64,000 nt of DNA, taken from assembly GCA_950295325.1 (NCBI GenBank), contig OX485807.1:3102501-3166500 (forward strand). Direction: 5' to 3'. This stretch comes from Polytrichum commune. Taxonomy: Eukaryota > Streptophyta > Polytrichopsida > Polytrichales > Polytrichaceae. This document shows, piece after piece, positions 34,201 to 45,170 of the stretch. The translations under genes were made by a program, and so were the position numbers. The notes under the pieces were generated by a model. The model searched no databases. It saw only the letters and a list, made by a program, of their open reading frames with translations, and was not told the DNA's origin. How positions within the stretch are numbered: the first letter of the stretch is position 1; each line of letters begins with the position of its first letter.

Positions 34201-37200
34201 TGGCATACACCAATAACTTAGAATAAATAAATAAAGAAAAACAGAGGAGAGCAACTCGGCGCTCTACTTTTCTCAATGGAGTCTACAAGTCAGATTTCTC
34301 TGTTGTCTTCAGAGTAACATTGAACCTCACCGTCTGTCTATGAATGGATAGCAGAATTCATAAGATCTAAGAGCACAAAGTATGTGCTCACAGGACACAG
34401 ATGCAGAGGTGCGGATGTGCATGTGCGAGCAGCTTGATGCTATCTCCCGATCTGTTGGCTTTGACACTTTTATGGTAATAATAGTAGCAACAGAATCTGC
34501 ACTACCTGCTGTAGCGATCTGTAAAAGCCAGAAGTGCCACATTTTTATTATGTGGAAGATATGAGGTCATTACAGCTATCCTTTAATTCAACGGAACTTT
34601 TCGTTGGGAGATCGTTCCCTATGATTTTCCATTGGTTGTTTTGCGTACAATAGCAATAATTTCCTTCCACTTGTCATGCATGGTCAAAGGCAGTGTTTGA
34701 ATTTGAATGCAGAGCAACCTATTTCGGTTCACTGAAGGCCAAACTTAATTTAGCACCTCTTGGCACGCCAAAATGAGTTCAACCCTCAATGAACCAATAT
34801 AGAATGTTCTTCGTTCAAACCTCCACGCTGCCTTCAAGCATGCACTGAAAACTTGCTGAACATGGTATGTTTTTTATCCAAATCAACCAACTCCAGACCA
34901 GAAGTAATCTTGAGTTAGAGGATAATTCTACTGTGTACATGGACAGAGAGGCATTGAGAAGCTCTGGGCCAGTTGTTATGCAGCAAGAACTAATTATCAC
35001 CTTGGTTGCCCCAATCAACCTGGATGTGGTAGGTATTCGTGTTCCCAGAGGTGAATGAGTTGCTGAAGGACGAGGAAGTGGTGGTACAGAATGCAGCAAT
35101 AGAAAGCCTAGCGCAATTGCTCAGCTTTCTATCATCTGACATTCGACAAGCACAAGTTTTACCCTTCATCCGTTCGTGCGCTCCTCAACTCCCTTGCTCA
35201 GTATATAGCCTCCCTCAAGCTGCCTGTCTGTCTGTCACTCCCATGTTCAATGTTAGGGTGTACCATTAGTCTCAAAGCGAGCCAATGCAAGTATACTTGA
35301 AGCATTTCACAACCTCACATAGCCTTGAGAGCTGAGGTATTTGAAACACAGCAGATAAATGAGCTGTCAGTTACATTTTATTAATTATTCTTAATCTCTA
35401 ATCATTAGTATGAGGCAAGTTGATCAGATTCTTCTTTTTCTTTAGAATACTCCCGTTCACTCCAATTGGCGACATTATGGTTGTTTTTACATTGATAAGG
35501 GTTGAATAAGCTTGAGGTGCTTCTTATATATGAAACATGATCCAAACTGATGATGATCTATCTGCTGCTCTCTGATATGTAGACTCTGTGATGATGGGAA
35601 TGTTGCTGTACACATTTGCTTGGCTCGATTATTTGGAGACATTATCATAAAGGTTGGAAAATGTTGAGACCTTTAATTCCTACAACCTTCTATGATTCTA
35701 CATGATTTTAGAGGGCAAAGTTTGAACAGAGAATATCCTTCCAGGATTCATGCTTGTAGTACTTACCCATTCTTTTGTGCGACATCCTTGCCAAGTCGTT
35801 GTGAATGACAATTCTCCTGCTTTAAGCCATAGAATTTTGAACACACGCCTTGCACTCATGTTAACCTTCAAGAGTTGTACTGGAATTTAATTGCTTCTAG
35901 CAATTTGCATCCATTAACTATTTGTTGTTTATGTGGAAATTGTCTCCGCAAGCGCATGTGACATGTATATCACTAGATGTAGTATGTCCAAGTTGAAAAC
36001 TGCACCCTTCCTCTTGTATGCTCAAGAACATCGTGTGGATTGTGTGAATCCTCTCTGCACTTATCCGGGCATTCACGGCTATACTTTTAAGATTCAAAGA
36101 GGAAAATCCTTTGGCTGGACTGCACTGCACTGTAAATGTTGACGCTTAGGTTTGGACTTGGTGCAGATGGCACCAGACTTAACAGAAGATGATCTACAAA
36201 TATTGGTGGACGCATACAAGGGGCTTGCGCATCGGACTAGCGAGGAAGTGCGACAGGCATGTGTCAAGAAAAGTCTTGTTCATGACATCTTCATGCATAT
36301 ATCCTCCTACTTGTGTGCTAACCAGTTCCTCTTTCCAACAGCATCTTTGGTTCCTGTCACTCAGCCAGAGTCATTCACACCAATGAAATTTTAAAATCCA
36401 ACCTCTAGATCTGTTGAAGGTAGCTGATTGCACTTGTCAAATTCACATATTGTCATGGCATATGTACTTCATGTTCATCCTATCCTAATCATATTGGTTG
36501 TATATATGCATCTAGTAGGAAAGGGCACAGCCCATTGACATGTTTCACCTAGGACCCATCAAAAAGATCATACATTGTGTCAAATTAACCATTTTGACAC
36601 AAAGTGTGATGTTTTGGATAGGTCCTAATTGACTGCCAAATGTGCCGTGTTGAGAAGACCCATTTTTCCAACTAGTGTTCCTTTGCCTTAATAAAGGAAG
36701 AGCAAGTACAGCACAAAAGTACTTTCTATAGAGATTTATAGAGCATGTGGAGGGCACAACAATAAGGTGAGTCCTTTTGGGTCATACTGCAGCTGTCTGC
36801 ATTTAACTTCCCAGCTGTTTTAAAGACACTCGGTGCTCGCAAGTACTCCACGTCATTACATGCTACCTACATCCAGTTTGTACAAGACACCTCCCCTGTG
36901 GTCCGGTGTACCACAGCGGCCTCCTTCCATGAGGTCAGTGCATAAAAATATCTTCTAGCTTTTCATTGCCTCAATAAGAAAATGAGAAGCTTTTTTCAAC
37001 TGCTGATGCAAGCAGAGATGTTTTAGAGAAACCCTAATATTATAAACTCATTTCATTAAACGCATCCACAAAGGATGCCTTGCATCAACTACAACCTTGC
37101 CTCTTCTAATATAATTCGAACATATCACTCAAATTTATGTGTAATCCAGGTGGCGAAAATCATTGGTAGAGAACGTACTGCTTCTTATCTTAAAGATGCC

Positions 37201-40200
37201 TTCCTCCACTTGCTGAAGGATCCAACCCATGGCGTGCAGTCAAAATTGTTTCCAGTCCTTCCACAAATTTTAGGTTGAAAGCCTATCCTGAAATATAATA
37301 ACAATAGTCAATATAGACGACAACACAACCTGGTCATTGCTTGTTCCTTCTTAGACTTCTCATGTAGCTCATATAGGAGCTTTTTTTTATGTACAAGTTG
37401 TTGGAAGAGCTTGTCACGGTATGCCAGTTCAGGGTAATGATTCCGGGACCTTAATTAAGACTGCCAAATTACTAACATTTTCATTTCTAGATGTTCTAGT
37501 TTACTTCATGCATTGATGCAACAAAAATAATAAAATATTTCCAAGATGCTCAGTAAAAATCCCTAATCATTACAGCTATCTAGCTTCACAACCATCTACA
37601 CCTGTAAATTCCATAAAAAACATGTAGGCACATGTTGTAAGCAAGTTGAAATTTTGAACAGGGAAGCTTCAGTATGTGGACTGTACTGAGGCTCAATGAA
37701 CTAACCTTCCACTCGTGAGCTAGAACTCAATACCTAAACCATCAGTAACAACATGGAATCTGAACTACTTTGAAATGCTGGATATTACCAGGAGATTTCA
37801 GCGTTTCAAATGTGCAGTCAAGGACTGCAATCTATGCAGCCATAATTCCCTCACTTCTGTATGCTGAGAAGCACATCAGTGGCACGAATCAGTGGCGACT
37901 GCAGCGCTCCCTCCTTCAATCCTTTTCACAATTTCAAGTACCCTTTCCCCAATTTGTTTTCCTGCGAACTGTGAATATATCACTCCAACGTGTGTTGTAT
38001 CTAGAGCGATCAAGAATTATTGGGTTAATTGGATATTAGAGATATTAGGTACCTAATCAATATGCTAATGTATACCTCATGTGTAAATGGCTAGCCCTCG
38101 TCTTCACATGTCCTTGAGGCTCGTTACATAACTCTGCAGGTCCTCTACCTCCTTCCCAAGTAATTGAGGATAGGTAAACAGACACATCAGGCCTGTCATA
38201 TGAATGTCAAATTTTCTGTGGATAGTTTGATGACAAGGATTTCATTTCATGTGGAAAGATAACATGGGTTCATGTTCCAAGCTGTCAAACAAGCATATTA
38301 TGTTCCAAAATATACAGATCGAATCAAGTGATTTGTATCTCCTTGTACATTCTGGTAGACTAGCTTAGGATGATTATAGGTTGTGGATTGGTTACTGTAT
38401 CAGTACAGCAAAAGTTATCATCTTGAAGAAAATCTTGCTGGTACAGGTAAGAGTTTCGTATAAATCAGTTGTGATACTTTGGGTCTTGCAGGAGTATCTG
38501 TCAAGTGATCAGATTCATAACAACTTTGTTCCCATTTGTTTCCGATACATGGCAGATGGTGTATTGCCTGTCAAATGTGCAGCAGCATTAGCTCTTGCTG
38601 TGTTTATCCGGTATGATGTGATTGGCCTTTCACTATTTCAGGATGGGAAGCTATTTCGAAATGCTTAAAATAACCTAAATTGCCATTTGTATCTTTGCAC
38701 AAATTTGTAACTTTGATAAAGTAGTCATCCAGTAAATTTATGCTCTATAACAGCAGTGACTTTCAAAGGAGAATGATACATGACGGGGTGGATAGTGTGG
38801 ACAAGTCCTGCCAATCTTCTGTGTGTGCCATTATTTATAAAATGTGGCATCTTCAGAAACAACTGCAAGACTATGCAAAGATATGAAATGTCACAGAAAG
38901 TGGTGAAAGAATACGGACAAGGAAAGAGTTGTTGCGCGCGTCTTCTTTACATCAACTTCTGTGAATGTTTTCTCAGGTAAATCAGCTATATTAATGGTCT
39001 AATTGTGCACAGAAGATGTTATCAACTTTTGATTGCTTGCAACTAGGCTCACATGAATTTTAGTGAAGTGGAAGAACTTCGCTTCTTGCTTCTCAAAGAT
39101 TCCTTGTTTCTTAATCTCAAATGTCTAAACTGCTGAAGCAAGTTCTTCCAAATCATCTTCCCAAATATTGGAGTTTGGTTTGGATGGGATGAATATGTCC
39201 TGACCCAGCCTTTCATTGTAGAGCTACAGAGTTGGAAGCTCTCGCATGTTCAAAGAGAACTTCCTAGAGCCTGCCATTTCTGCCCTGCAGGTTTGTCCAG
39301 TCGCCTCATATGTCTCGTGTGCTGTGTTCTGTGATTTGTTAACAAAATTGTAATTACCTCCTACCCCAGATGGCATCATGCCACAACAGGCCAAAAATAT
39401 TCCCACCTCTACTTACACAAAGCTCTTCTATATTACCAACTCGCCAATAAACACTGATAAATTACCTTCTAGCTACTGTCACTAGGGTTCTCTACAAGGC
39501 AGAGCCAATGAAGTAAAGCCCAGCACTGAGCTTTTCAGGCGAATAACACATCTGTTAGGTCCACCTTCCATAGTTTCTAATGCCTTAAAATGCTTTCGGC
39601 CCCTGTACAACTTGTTGGAGAGCCACAGGATCCAGTGCCAAGCGTTCGTATGAGAGCTTGTCAAATTGTGAACCATCTAAGGATGGTAATAAGGCTGCCC
39701 GACGATGTAGCAGCACTGGAAAGAATCAACCATTTGGCCACCCAACGGTTGAATGACACAGACCGTGAAGTAGTGGCTGCCGCTCGCATTGCATCTGACA
39801 ACCAGAAACGAGTTTTCATCTTTGACAGGGATTCTACACATGACCACCCAGCACAGGTGAGTATTTTAATCAAGTCAAACACTTGTTGTGGATGAGGTGT
39901 ACTGGTTGGACATTGTTTTACCCTCAAACAACTTGAGTTACAGGGTTACACTGAGCCACGTGGTCATCACCTTATCTATTGGTTTGATGTTTGCAATTAT
40001 TTTTACTCCTATCCCAACTATCCATTTGTTTCTCCTGAGCTCACAATTTACTCTTTACATTTAAGCAGGATGAGTATGAGAAGATGGATAAGCTCCGAGA
40101 AGATGAGGAATGGAACATGCTAAGCAAAGAGGAACAGGTAAAAGTCATTTCCTGGTTTACTCATATAAGTGATTGTAGATAGTGGTGATCTTACTAAATA

Positions 40201-41084
40201 TAGCCATTGTGTTTTCCCAGAGGTCACCAGAATGACGATAGACAGGAGTCTCACGTGTCTTAAAAACAAAGCACCCTGAGATAACCTTTACAAAAGAATC
40301 TCTGATATCCTCAAGAAAACATACGTAGGAAATCATAATGCATGAATTTCCCACGTGAGTCACAAGGAGACAAGGGATTTGGTTCTTAAGAGTCATGCTA
40401 CATTCTCATATCAACCATGCACATGTGATATGCATGCTGCCTATTCAGTATCACTGGAGGTCTTTCTCCAGCATGATTGATTTATGCCCGCAGAGTAAAG
40501 GGTTATTTCAGTCTTAACTTCACTCTTGTACGTGTAAACCAAAATAGGAGGAGAAGCGAAAGCTGGATGAGACATTGCAACGTCTGAAGATCGAAAATCT
40601 GCGGAAAACGAGTGCGGATATCAGTCGCAATAACACATCATCCACCTCTGAATCAAGTTCCTCATACCACCCAACTAAGAAAGGGTCTATTAGTAGAGGA
40701 GGACCTTCAAATGGCCGCCCTAGTATTGATCAGAGTAGGGCATCGAGGGTAAAGTCCAAAGCTGGCTCTCAACTGTCCATAGCAGGTAGCATTAATGGTA
40801 CCAACAGTAGCACTAATTCTCCAGCTTCTAATACTATCTCCTCAGGTTTAATTACAAGTCCCCTCCTGCCTCCATCAGGTAGTAGTCAGCCTCCACTGTT
40901 GGCGAAACGAGGGAGTATTCCCAAGCTAGTAAGGCCACCCTCCCCTGGTCCACCAATAAAGGCTCAAAGTTTCTCCACTGCTGCTCCAGCCGTTCCTTAC
41001 AGTGATAGTACCTCAACCCCAAACGTGCAGGTACCCAAAAGGAACAGTTTCAGATCAAAAAAGAACTCAACTGACTCTGGCTAA
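31272..41084 (+). CDS. HEAT-repeat protein, protein phosphatase 4 regulatory subunit 1-like, about 20 exons, about 910 aa
   Basis: Helical-repeat scaffold resembling PP4R1, which would bind and direct a PP2A-type phosphatase catalytic subunit. Proposed exons: 31272-31421, 31660-31791, 31992-32102, 32457-32579, 32781-32837, ~33555-33613, 33835-33996, 34394-34474, 35033-35175, 35583-35652, 36167-36262, 36793-36933, 37150-37273, 37792-37937, 38492-38610, 38857-38976, 39230-39290, 39629-39856, 40069-40137, 40548-41084. Most junctions agree in phase; the one before 33555 does not resolve and the first two exons are tentative. HEAT-like stretches include ACALERLHRLFKEYG, VIAAEAFTAMLRDE, AEVRMCMCEQLDAIS, NAAIESLAQLLSFL, DDGNVAVHICLARLFGDI and DPVPSVRMRACQIVNHL. 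The last ~180 residues are a charged coiled segment (EEKRKLDETLQRLKIENLRK) and then a Ser/Pro/Asn-rich, probably disordered tail. The HEAT architecture is certain. The PP4R1 label rests on overall layout and remembered similarity; a PP2A A-subunit-like scaffold is the alternative. Confidence 0.75.
32905..33385 (+). repeat. About 190-bp segment duplicated in a HEAT-gene intron
   Basis: Segments 32905-33095 and 33198-33385 share GTTGAATGAGGTCCA, AAGTCAGACAGGCCAAGCAA and AAGTATGCCTCTTTGACATA. About 100 bases separate them. The duplication sits in the one intron whose 3' splice site I could not resolve. Confidence 0.85.
36550..36627. repeat. Imperfect palindrome (foldback) in a HEAT-gene intron
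   Basis: The arms TAGGACCCATCAAAAAGATC...TTGTGTCAAA and TTTGACACAA...GGATAGGTCCTA face each other around a 7-8 base centre. This could be a small foldback MITE with TA as target. Weaker outer pairing (GGCACA/TGTGCC) extends to about 36525-36648. Confidence 0.6.
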
Positions 41085-41417
41085 AGGTTCAAGCCATGTC
41101 AATACAACAAGTGTTGTCAATACCCAGTTCTTGACTACCCAGGGTCACCCAGCGTCCTCACATCTCCGCCCGTTAGTTTCAATGTGGACTTTTAAGAGTA
41201 CTACTGGTTATTGTTATTGCTTGTAGTAGAAATGTTGCACAGATGTTATGGGCCAAACACATACCACTAAAAACACATTACTTGTTGATTCACTTCATGA
41301 ACATGGATGATCAGCAGCAATCTGAACGACTGGAATTCAAGCATTCCAGTGCAAGCCCCATGAAGCTCAAACTGATGGATGATTGTAGGAGTCGGCCAGG
41401 GAGTGGGGCCTTTCTTC

Positions 41418-42416
41418 ATGGGTTTAGCGGAACTTATAATCACCAGGTTAGGTTCACTGAGACATTGTCAAACGTTTTGTAATGGTGGTGCTTTAGGAAG
41501 CATCGCAATTCATTAGAGCAACATTACATCATGTTAATCACTTGATTTCCCATCTTGATACGATCTGATTTGCTGGTGCAAAGCTTTCACATGGACCGAC
41601 ACTCCCCCCCTTCGGGCTGCTGATGAGAGAGGGTTACCTTGTGGATGCTAACGAGACACGAAAAGGGCCTGGATGATGGCCATTGCAGAGTCCCCCATCC
41701 AAGAGAAGTCTCCAATTCAGCAGCTTCATCAAAGAAGCTTCTCAGCAATGAGGAATGAGAGATGAGACAATTGGCTGCTTTTCCTCTACCCCAGCTTCTC
41801 CGGCGAGATATTAACAATTGTGCTAGCTTGCACTGAATAATTTGAACAAGTGAGTATGAAGTAATTCCAGATTATGCCCCGCAATTGGTTAAGTGCGACA
41901 TAGGTTTAGCAGAGATTAGCACCAGGTTAGGTTTACTGAAACACTGTCATTTATTGGAGACAATGCATTGAAGCACCGGATGCCGGTTCAGTCGAGCATA
42001 GCAATTTTCTGAGCAACCCTACTTCACCAAGGGAATTACTTGATTTCTCATCCACTCTTCACACCGGATTTTGCTTGATGAGGTGATCTGGTTCCGGTGC
42101 AAAGGTTACATGTAGTCCGACTCCCTTCAAGCTGATCAGAGAGTTACCATTCAAGAGGTTTCAGAGATGAAACAAACCTAGTAAGATCGTTTTGAAAAGG
42201 ACATGATCATCTAGTGTTCGAATGCATTGTCTCCAATTCAAGCAGCCTCATAGAAGAAAAGACCTTCGTAACCAGTAGAAGGTTTGCCAAGGAGAAAAGT
42301 GGATGCAATGAGGAATGAGAGATGAGATGACGAGACATTTGGCTGCTGTTCCTGTGCCCCAGATTCTCTGGCTCAATTATGCGAGATATGTACATTGGTG
42401 CGGGCTTGCACTGCCT
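41418..42416 (+). repeat. About 480-bp imperfect tandem duplication
   Basis: Unit 1 (about 41418-41834) and unit 2 (about 41899-42416) share, in order, CACCAGGTTAGGTT.ACTGA, ATTACTTGATTTC or close variants, GGTGCAAAG, GTCTCCAATTCA, GCAATGAGGAATGAGAGATG, TTGGCTGCT.TTCCT and GCTTGCACTG. It fills most of the space between the convergent HEAT and GRAS genes and probably lies in their 3' UTR or terminator regions. Confidence 0.85.
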
Positions 42417-42493
42417 GCAGCAGGCAGGCAGGCAAGAACACGCACAACTAGGTCATCCTCCTCCTCCTTCCTTACACCTATCGAATTGCCTCC

Positions 42494-42535
42494 GGATTGA
42501 TTGATTGATTGATTGGTTGGTTGGTTGGTTGACTG

Positions 42536-42577
<42 letters not shown>

Positions 42578-42584
42578 CGATTGG
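42494..42584 (+). repeat. GATT/GGTT microsatellite
   Basis: About 90 bases of GATT units with four GGTT variants in the middle. Relative to the GRAS gene it lies about 230 bases 3' of the stop codon, probably in the 3' UTR. Confidence 0.95.
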
Positions 42585-42813
42585 GTGATATGGTACTCGA
42601 ACTCGAACCCAATCCACGGTAGATCCCTTTCCCTCGCTCTCTCTCTCTACCTTCGGAGCCTGCCTTCATGATGAATGGCACAACCATCGGCAATGAACTA
42701 ATCTACAAAGAGCCGACTAAAACATATACTGGTACATGATGATCATGACTAATGTACAACAGGATGATGACTACCTCTCTATCTATCTATGATTCTTGTA
42801 TTTGCAAGTGCCC

Positions 42814-45117
42814 TCAGCAGCTCCAGGAAGAAACAGCGACGACGGGGGTGTCTTGCCACCCTAAGATCAGCGCACTCCCTTCCTCCGAGAGCTTATACAG
42901 CATGTTCGAACCGGTGGCCAAAAACTCCAGCAGCAGCTGCGCTTGCTTCACTGCGAAGGAGCTCAATGATTTGGCCCGCAAACCAGCCTTGGCAAACCGG
43001 CTCTGCCAAGTCTCGAATTTTACATGACGGTTGCGTCGCTTGCTACCCTCCAATGCCACAATATCCTTGATCTCCAATGCAAACGCCGTGCTCTCAATAC
43101 GGAACCTCTCAGGGCTGTCCCGCCCCAGTGAGCCTTCCAAGCAATCGAAGAGGGCGCAGTAATGGTGGAGCGCCTCCACGAAGCGAGAGATGAGGGATGC
43201 ACCATCATGGTTAGCTTCCACCTCCAAAAGAGTGACAACGCTCGGTTTCAAGCTGCAAAACAGTGACAGAATTCGCTCCAACCCCGCAGGGTTCCCTGCC
43301 AGAGTGTGCAGGACATGGGAGCAGTTGATGGCAAGGGCCTCATCCGGGGCTATGTGCAGCACATCAGCCCCGGAGAGGTTGTCCAACCTTTCCACCACCG
43401 CAGGAGTGAAGTCAAAGGGCACGTCAAGCGCTTGTGCGAATTCGGACAGACGTCGCCCTGTCAATTGCAGGGCTGTTGCATTCGTCCCCACAGCAGTCAC
43501 TCGCAGATGAGGGGGACCGCCAGGACGCATGGCCAGAGATTGAATGAAGCTCGGCCACTGCAAGCCCTGTTGAATATCCAAGTCCACCACGTGCACCTTC
43601 TTACTGTTGCTGCTCAACGCCACCGCCTCGTAGATGGCCTGGTTCGCAGTCAAGTGGGCAAATTTCGCAAACGGAAGCTTCTCGTAAAAAGCCTGGTAAG
43701 CAAGCTCCCTCTCCAGGTTGGCTGACGAAGCCGAAGGACAAGGAGAAGGACAAGGTGAAGTAGACGAAGGTAAAGAAGAAGAAGAAGAAGACGAAGACGA
43801 TGACGAGGATGGGTCCATTGATGATGAGGACTCGGAGGAGAAGGTGCCAGGGAGAATTAGCTCGGTGGCCAGGCGATCGCTTAAGGCGTCTGCGAAGTAG
43901 AGCGCAATCCTTTGCATGGGGTCTCCGTATGGGTTCGAGGTGGTTCGCAACCGGGTGAGCATGGGCCTGGCGATGTCGAAATCGGTCTCATCGATAGCTT
44001 CCGCACATGCAAGCAACAGGTGGACAAGGTGAAGGCCGCTATCCTCCGGCTGCTGCTGCGAACGAGGCTCTTGCTGCAACGTCGTCGTCAACTGCACTTG
44101 ACCACTGGAGCCCCAGCTCTCCGAACGGTTGTGGTGCGGGTGTGGGGAACCATCCGCATCAAACGAGTCTGTTTCGACTCTAATTGATTTCTGTCTGCAG
44201 TTTAATAGGCTATTATCTACTACGGCACATGATTGCGAATCCTGCTGCAAAAGGGTTATGTCAAGCCCACCGATGCTGTTCGAAACGGAGGTGAGCTCAC
44301 AACTCGCCCCTCCTCCCCCTGATCGCATTGAGGAGCAGCCCAGCATTGACGACAGCGAGTCGTCCTCCTGGAACCCCTCGGGTAACAAAATGGGTTTGGG
44401 CTCATCCATGAAACAGACGTCAGACAGCATCTCAGACATGATGAGACCGGCCGAGACAGGGAGAAAATTCGGGAACGGTTCGTCGAACCCGAAATCGAGG
44501 TCCACCGCACCTGCGAAATCAATTTCGGCCTGCACCTTGAGCACCGAGGAGTGACTGCCGCCTGCTTCGCATTCCTCGAAGTCAGACAGCCCCAAAGGCC
44601 CGTCCGGATCCTCCATGCAGTCCATCCAGCTTGCGATGTCCTGATCACCAAGATGGGGATGTTGTTGCTGCAGGTTAAGTTCACTCGCTGCAACATTCAT
44701 CTGCTCTTGCAACAGATTAAGGCGCTCCCCCTCTTCTCCCTGCTGATGATGATGCTCTGCAGAGCTTCGCTCTTCGCTGCTGCAGACTCCATCGCCGCTG
44801 TTTGTTGTGTGTGCGGAGAAGCTAGTTTCTTCACCGGAGCTCAGGCTTTGCTGCGACGACAACGAGGCCGAGGAGGACGATGACCGGCCCGGGCTGGTCT
44901 GCAGATCCAGCACTGAGGTCGGTTCCTGGAACGACGCAGCATCCTTGAAACACGATGATGATGATGTCTTCACCTCCGCCACCATCGTCACTTGGTCCGA
45001 CTTCCATCTCTTGGAAGAGGCCACCACCGGGGCCTCTGATGAGGGCTGCAGCACCACCAGGTGGTTGGAGGATCTCTTGAGGTGGTGGAACTGTTGCGCA
45101 GATGCAGCAGCATCCAT
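42814..45117 (-). CDS. GRAS-family transcriptional regulator, single exon, 767 aa
   Basis: Plant nuclear transcription regulator. The start is ATG at 45115-45117 and the stop is at 42814. Residues 1-~350 are variable and low-complexity (Ser, Gln and acidic runs), typical of GRAS N-termini. The GRAS domain fills ~355-767: first leucine-rich region (LVHLLLACAEAIDE, ~360), VHIID-type core VHVVDLDIQQGLQWP (~505), second leucine-rich region (LERILSLFCSLKPSVVTLLE), PFYRE region (SPERFRIESTAFALEIKDIVA written in part, ~660-680) and SAW region ending GWQDTPVVAVSSW. A serine-rich insert of about 40 residues (about residues 423-460) separates the first leucine-rich region from the VHIID core. DLDIQQGLQWP and LTANQAI resemble the LAS/SCL18-like branch, but other SCL branches are possible. 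It lacks the N-terminal DELLA and TVHYNP signatures, so it is not a DELLA protein. No introns, as is common in the family. Confidence 0.92.
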   Translation of the reverse strand: MDAAASAQQFHHLKRSSNHLVVLQPSSEAPVVASSKRWKSDQVTMVAEVKTSSSSCFKDAASFQEPTSVLDLQTSPGRSSSSSASLSSQQSLSSGEETSFSAHTTNSGDGVCSSEERSSAEHHHQQGEEGERLNLLQEQMNVAASELNLQQQHPHLGDQDIASWMDCMEDPDGPLGLSDFEECEAGGSHSSVLKVQAEIDFAGAVDLDFGFDEPFPNFLPVSAGLIMSEMLSDVCFMDEPKPILLPEGFQEDDSLSSMLGCSSMRSGGGGASCELTSVSNSIGGLDITLLQQDSQSCAVVDNSLLNCRQKSIRVETDSFDADGSPHPHHNRSESWGSSGQVQLTTTLQQEPRSQQQPEDSGLHLVHLLLACAEAIDETDFDIARPMLTRLRTTSNPYGDPMQRIALYFADALSDRLATELILPGTFSSESSSSMDPSSSSSSSSSSSSLPSSTSPCPSPCPSASSANLERELAYQAFYEKLPFAKFAHLTANQAIYEAVALSSNSKKVHVVDLDIQQGLQWPSFIQSLAMRPGGPPHLRVTAVGTNATALQLTGRRLSEFAQALDVPFDFTPAVVERLDNLSGADVLHIAPDEALAINCSHVLHTLAGNPAGLERILSLFCSLKPSVVTLLEVEANHDGASLISRFVEALHHYCALFDCLEGSLGRDSPERFRIESTAFALEIKDIVALEGSKRRNRHVKFETWQSRFAKAGLRAKSLSSFAVKQAQLLLEFLATGSNMLYKLSEEGSALILGWQDTPVVAVSSWSC

Positions 45118-45140
45118 TGCCCTTACGAAACCTTACGAAA

Positions 45141-45170
45141 CGGGGGGGGTGGGGGGGGGCGGTGGGGGGG
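45141..45170 (+). promoter_or_regulatory. G-rich tract just upstream of the GRAS start codon
   Basis: Runs of 8, 9, 2 and 7 G separated by single bases lie 24-53 bases 5' of the GRAS start, on the strand that is template for that gene. The mRNA is therefore C-rich here. The tract could fold as a G-quadruplex in DNA. A direct duplication of CCTTACGAAA (45121-45140) lies between it and the ATG. Confidence 0.6.

Noticed and set aside
43306..44883. Several plus-strand open frames of 90-141 codons opposite the GRAS gene
   Set aside because: They are antisense shadows of a GC-rich coding exon and have no motifs of their own.
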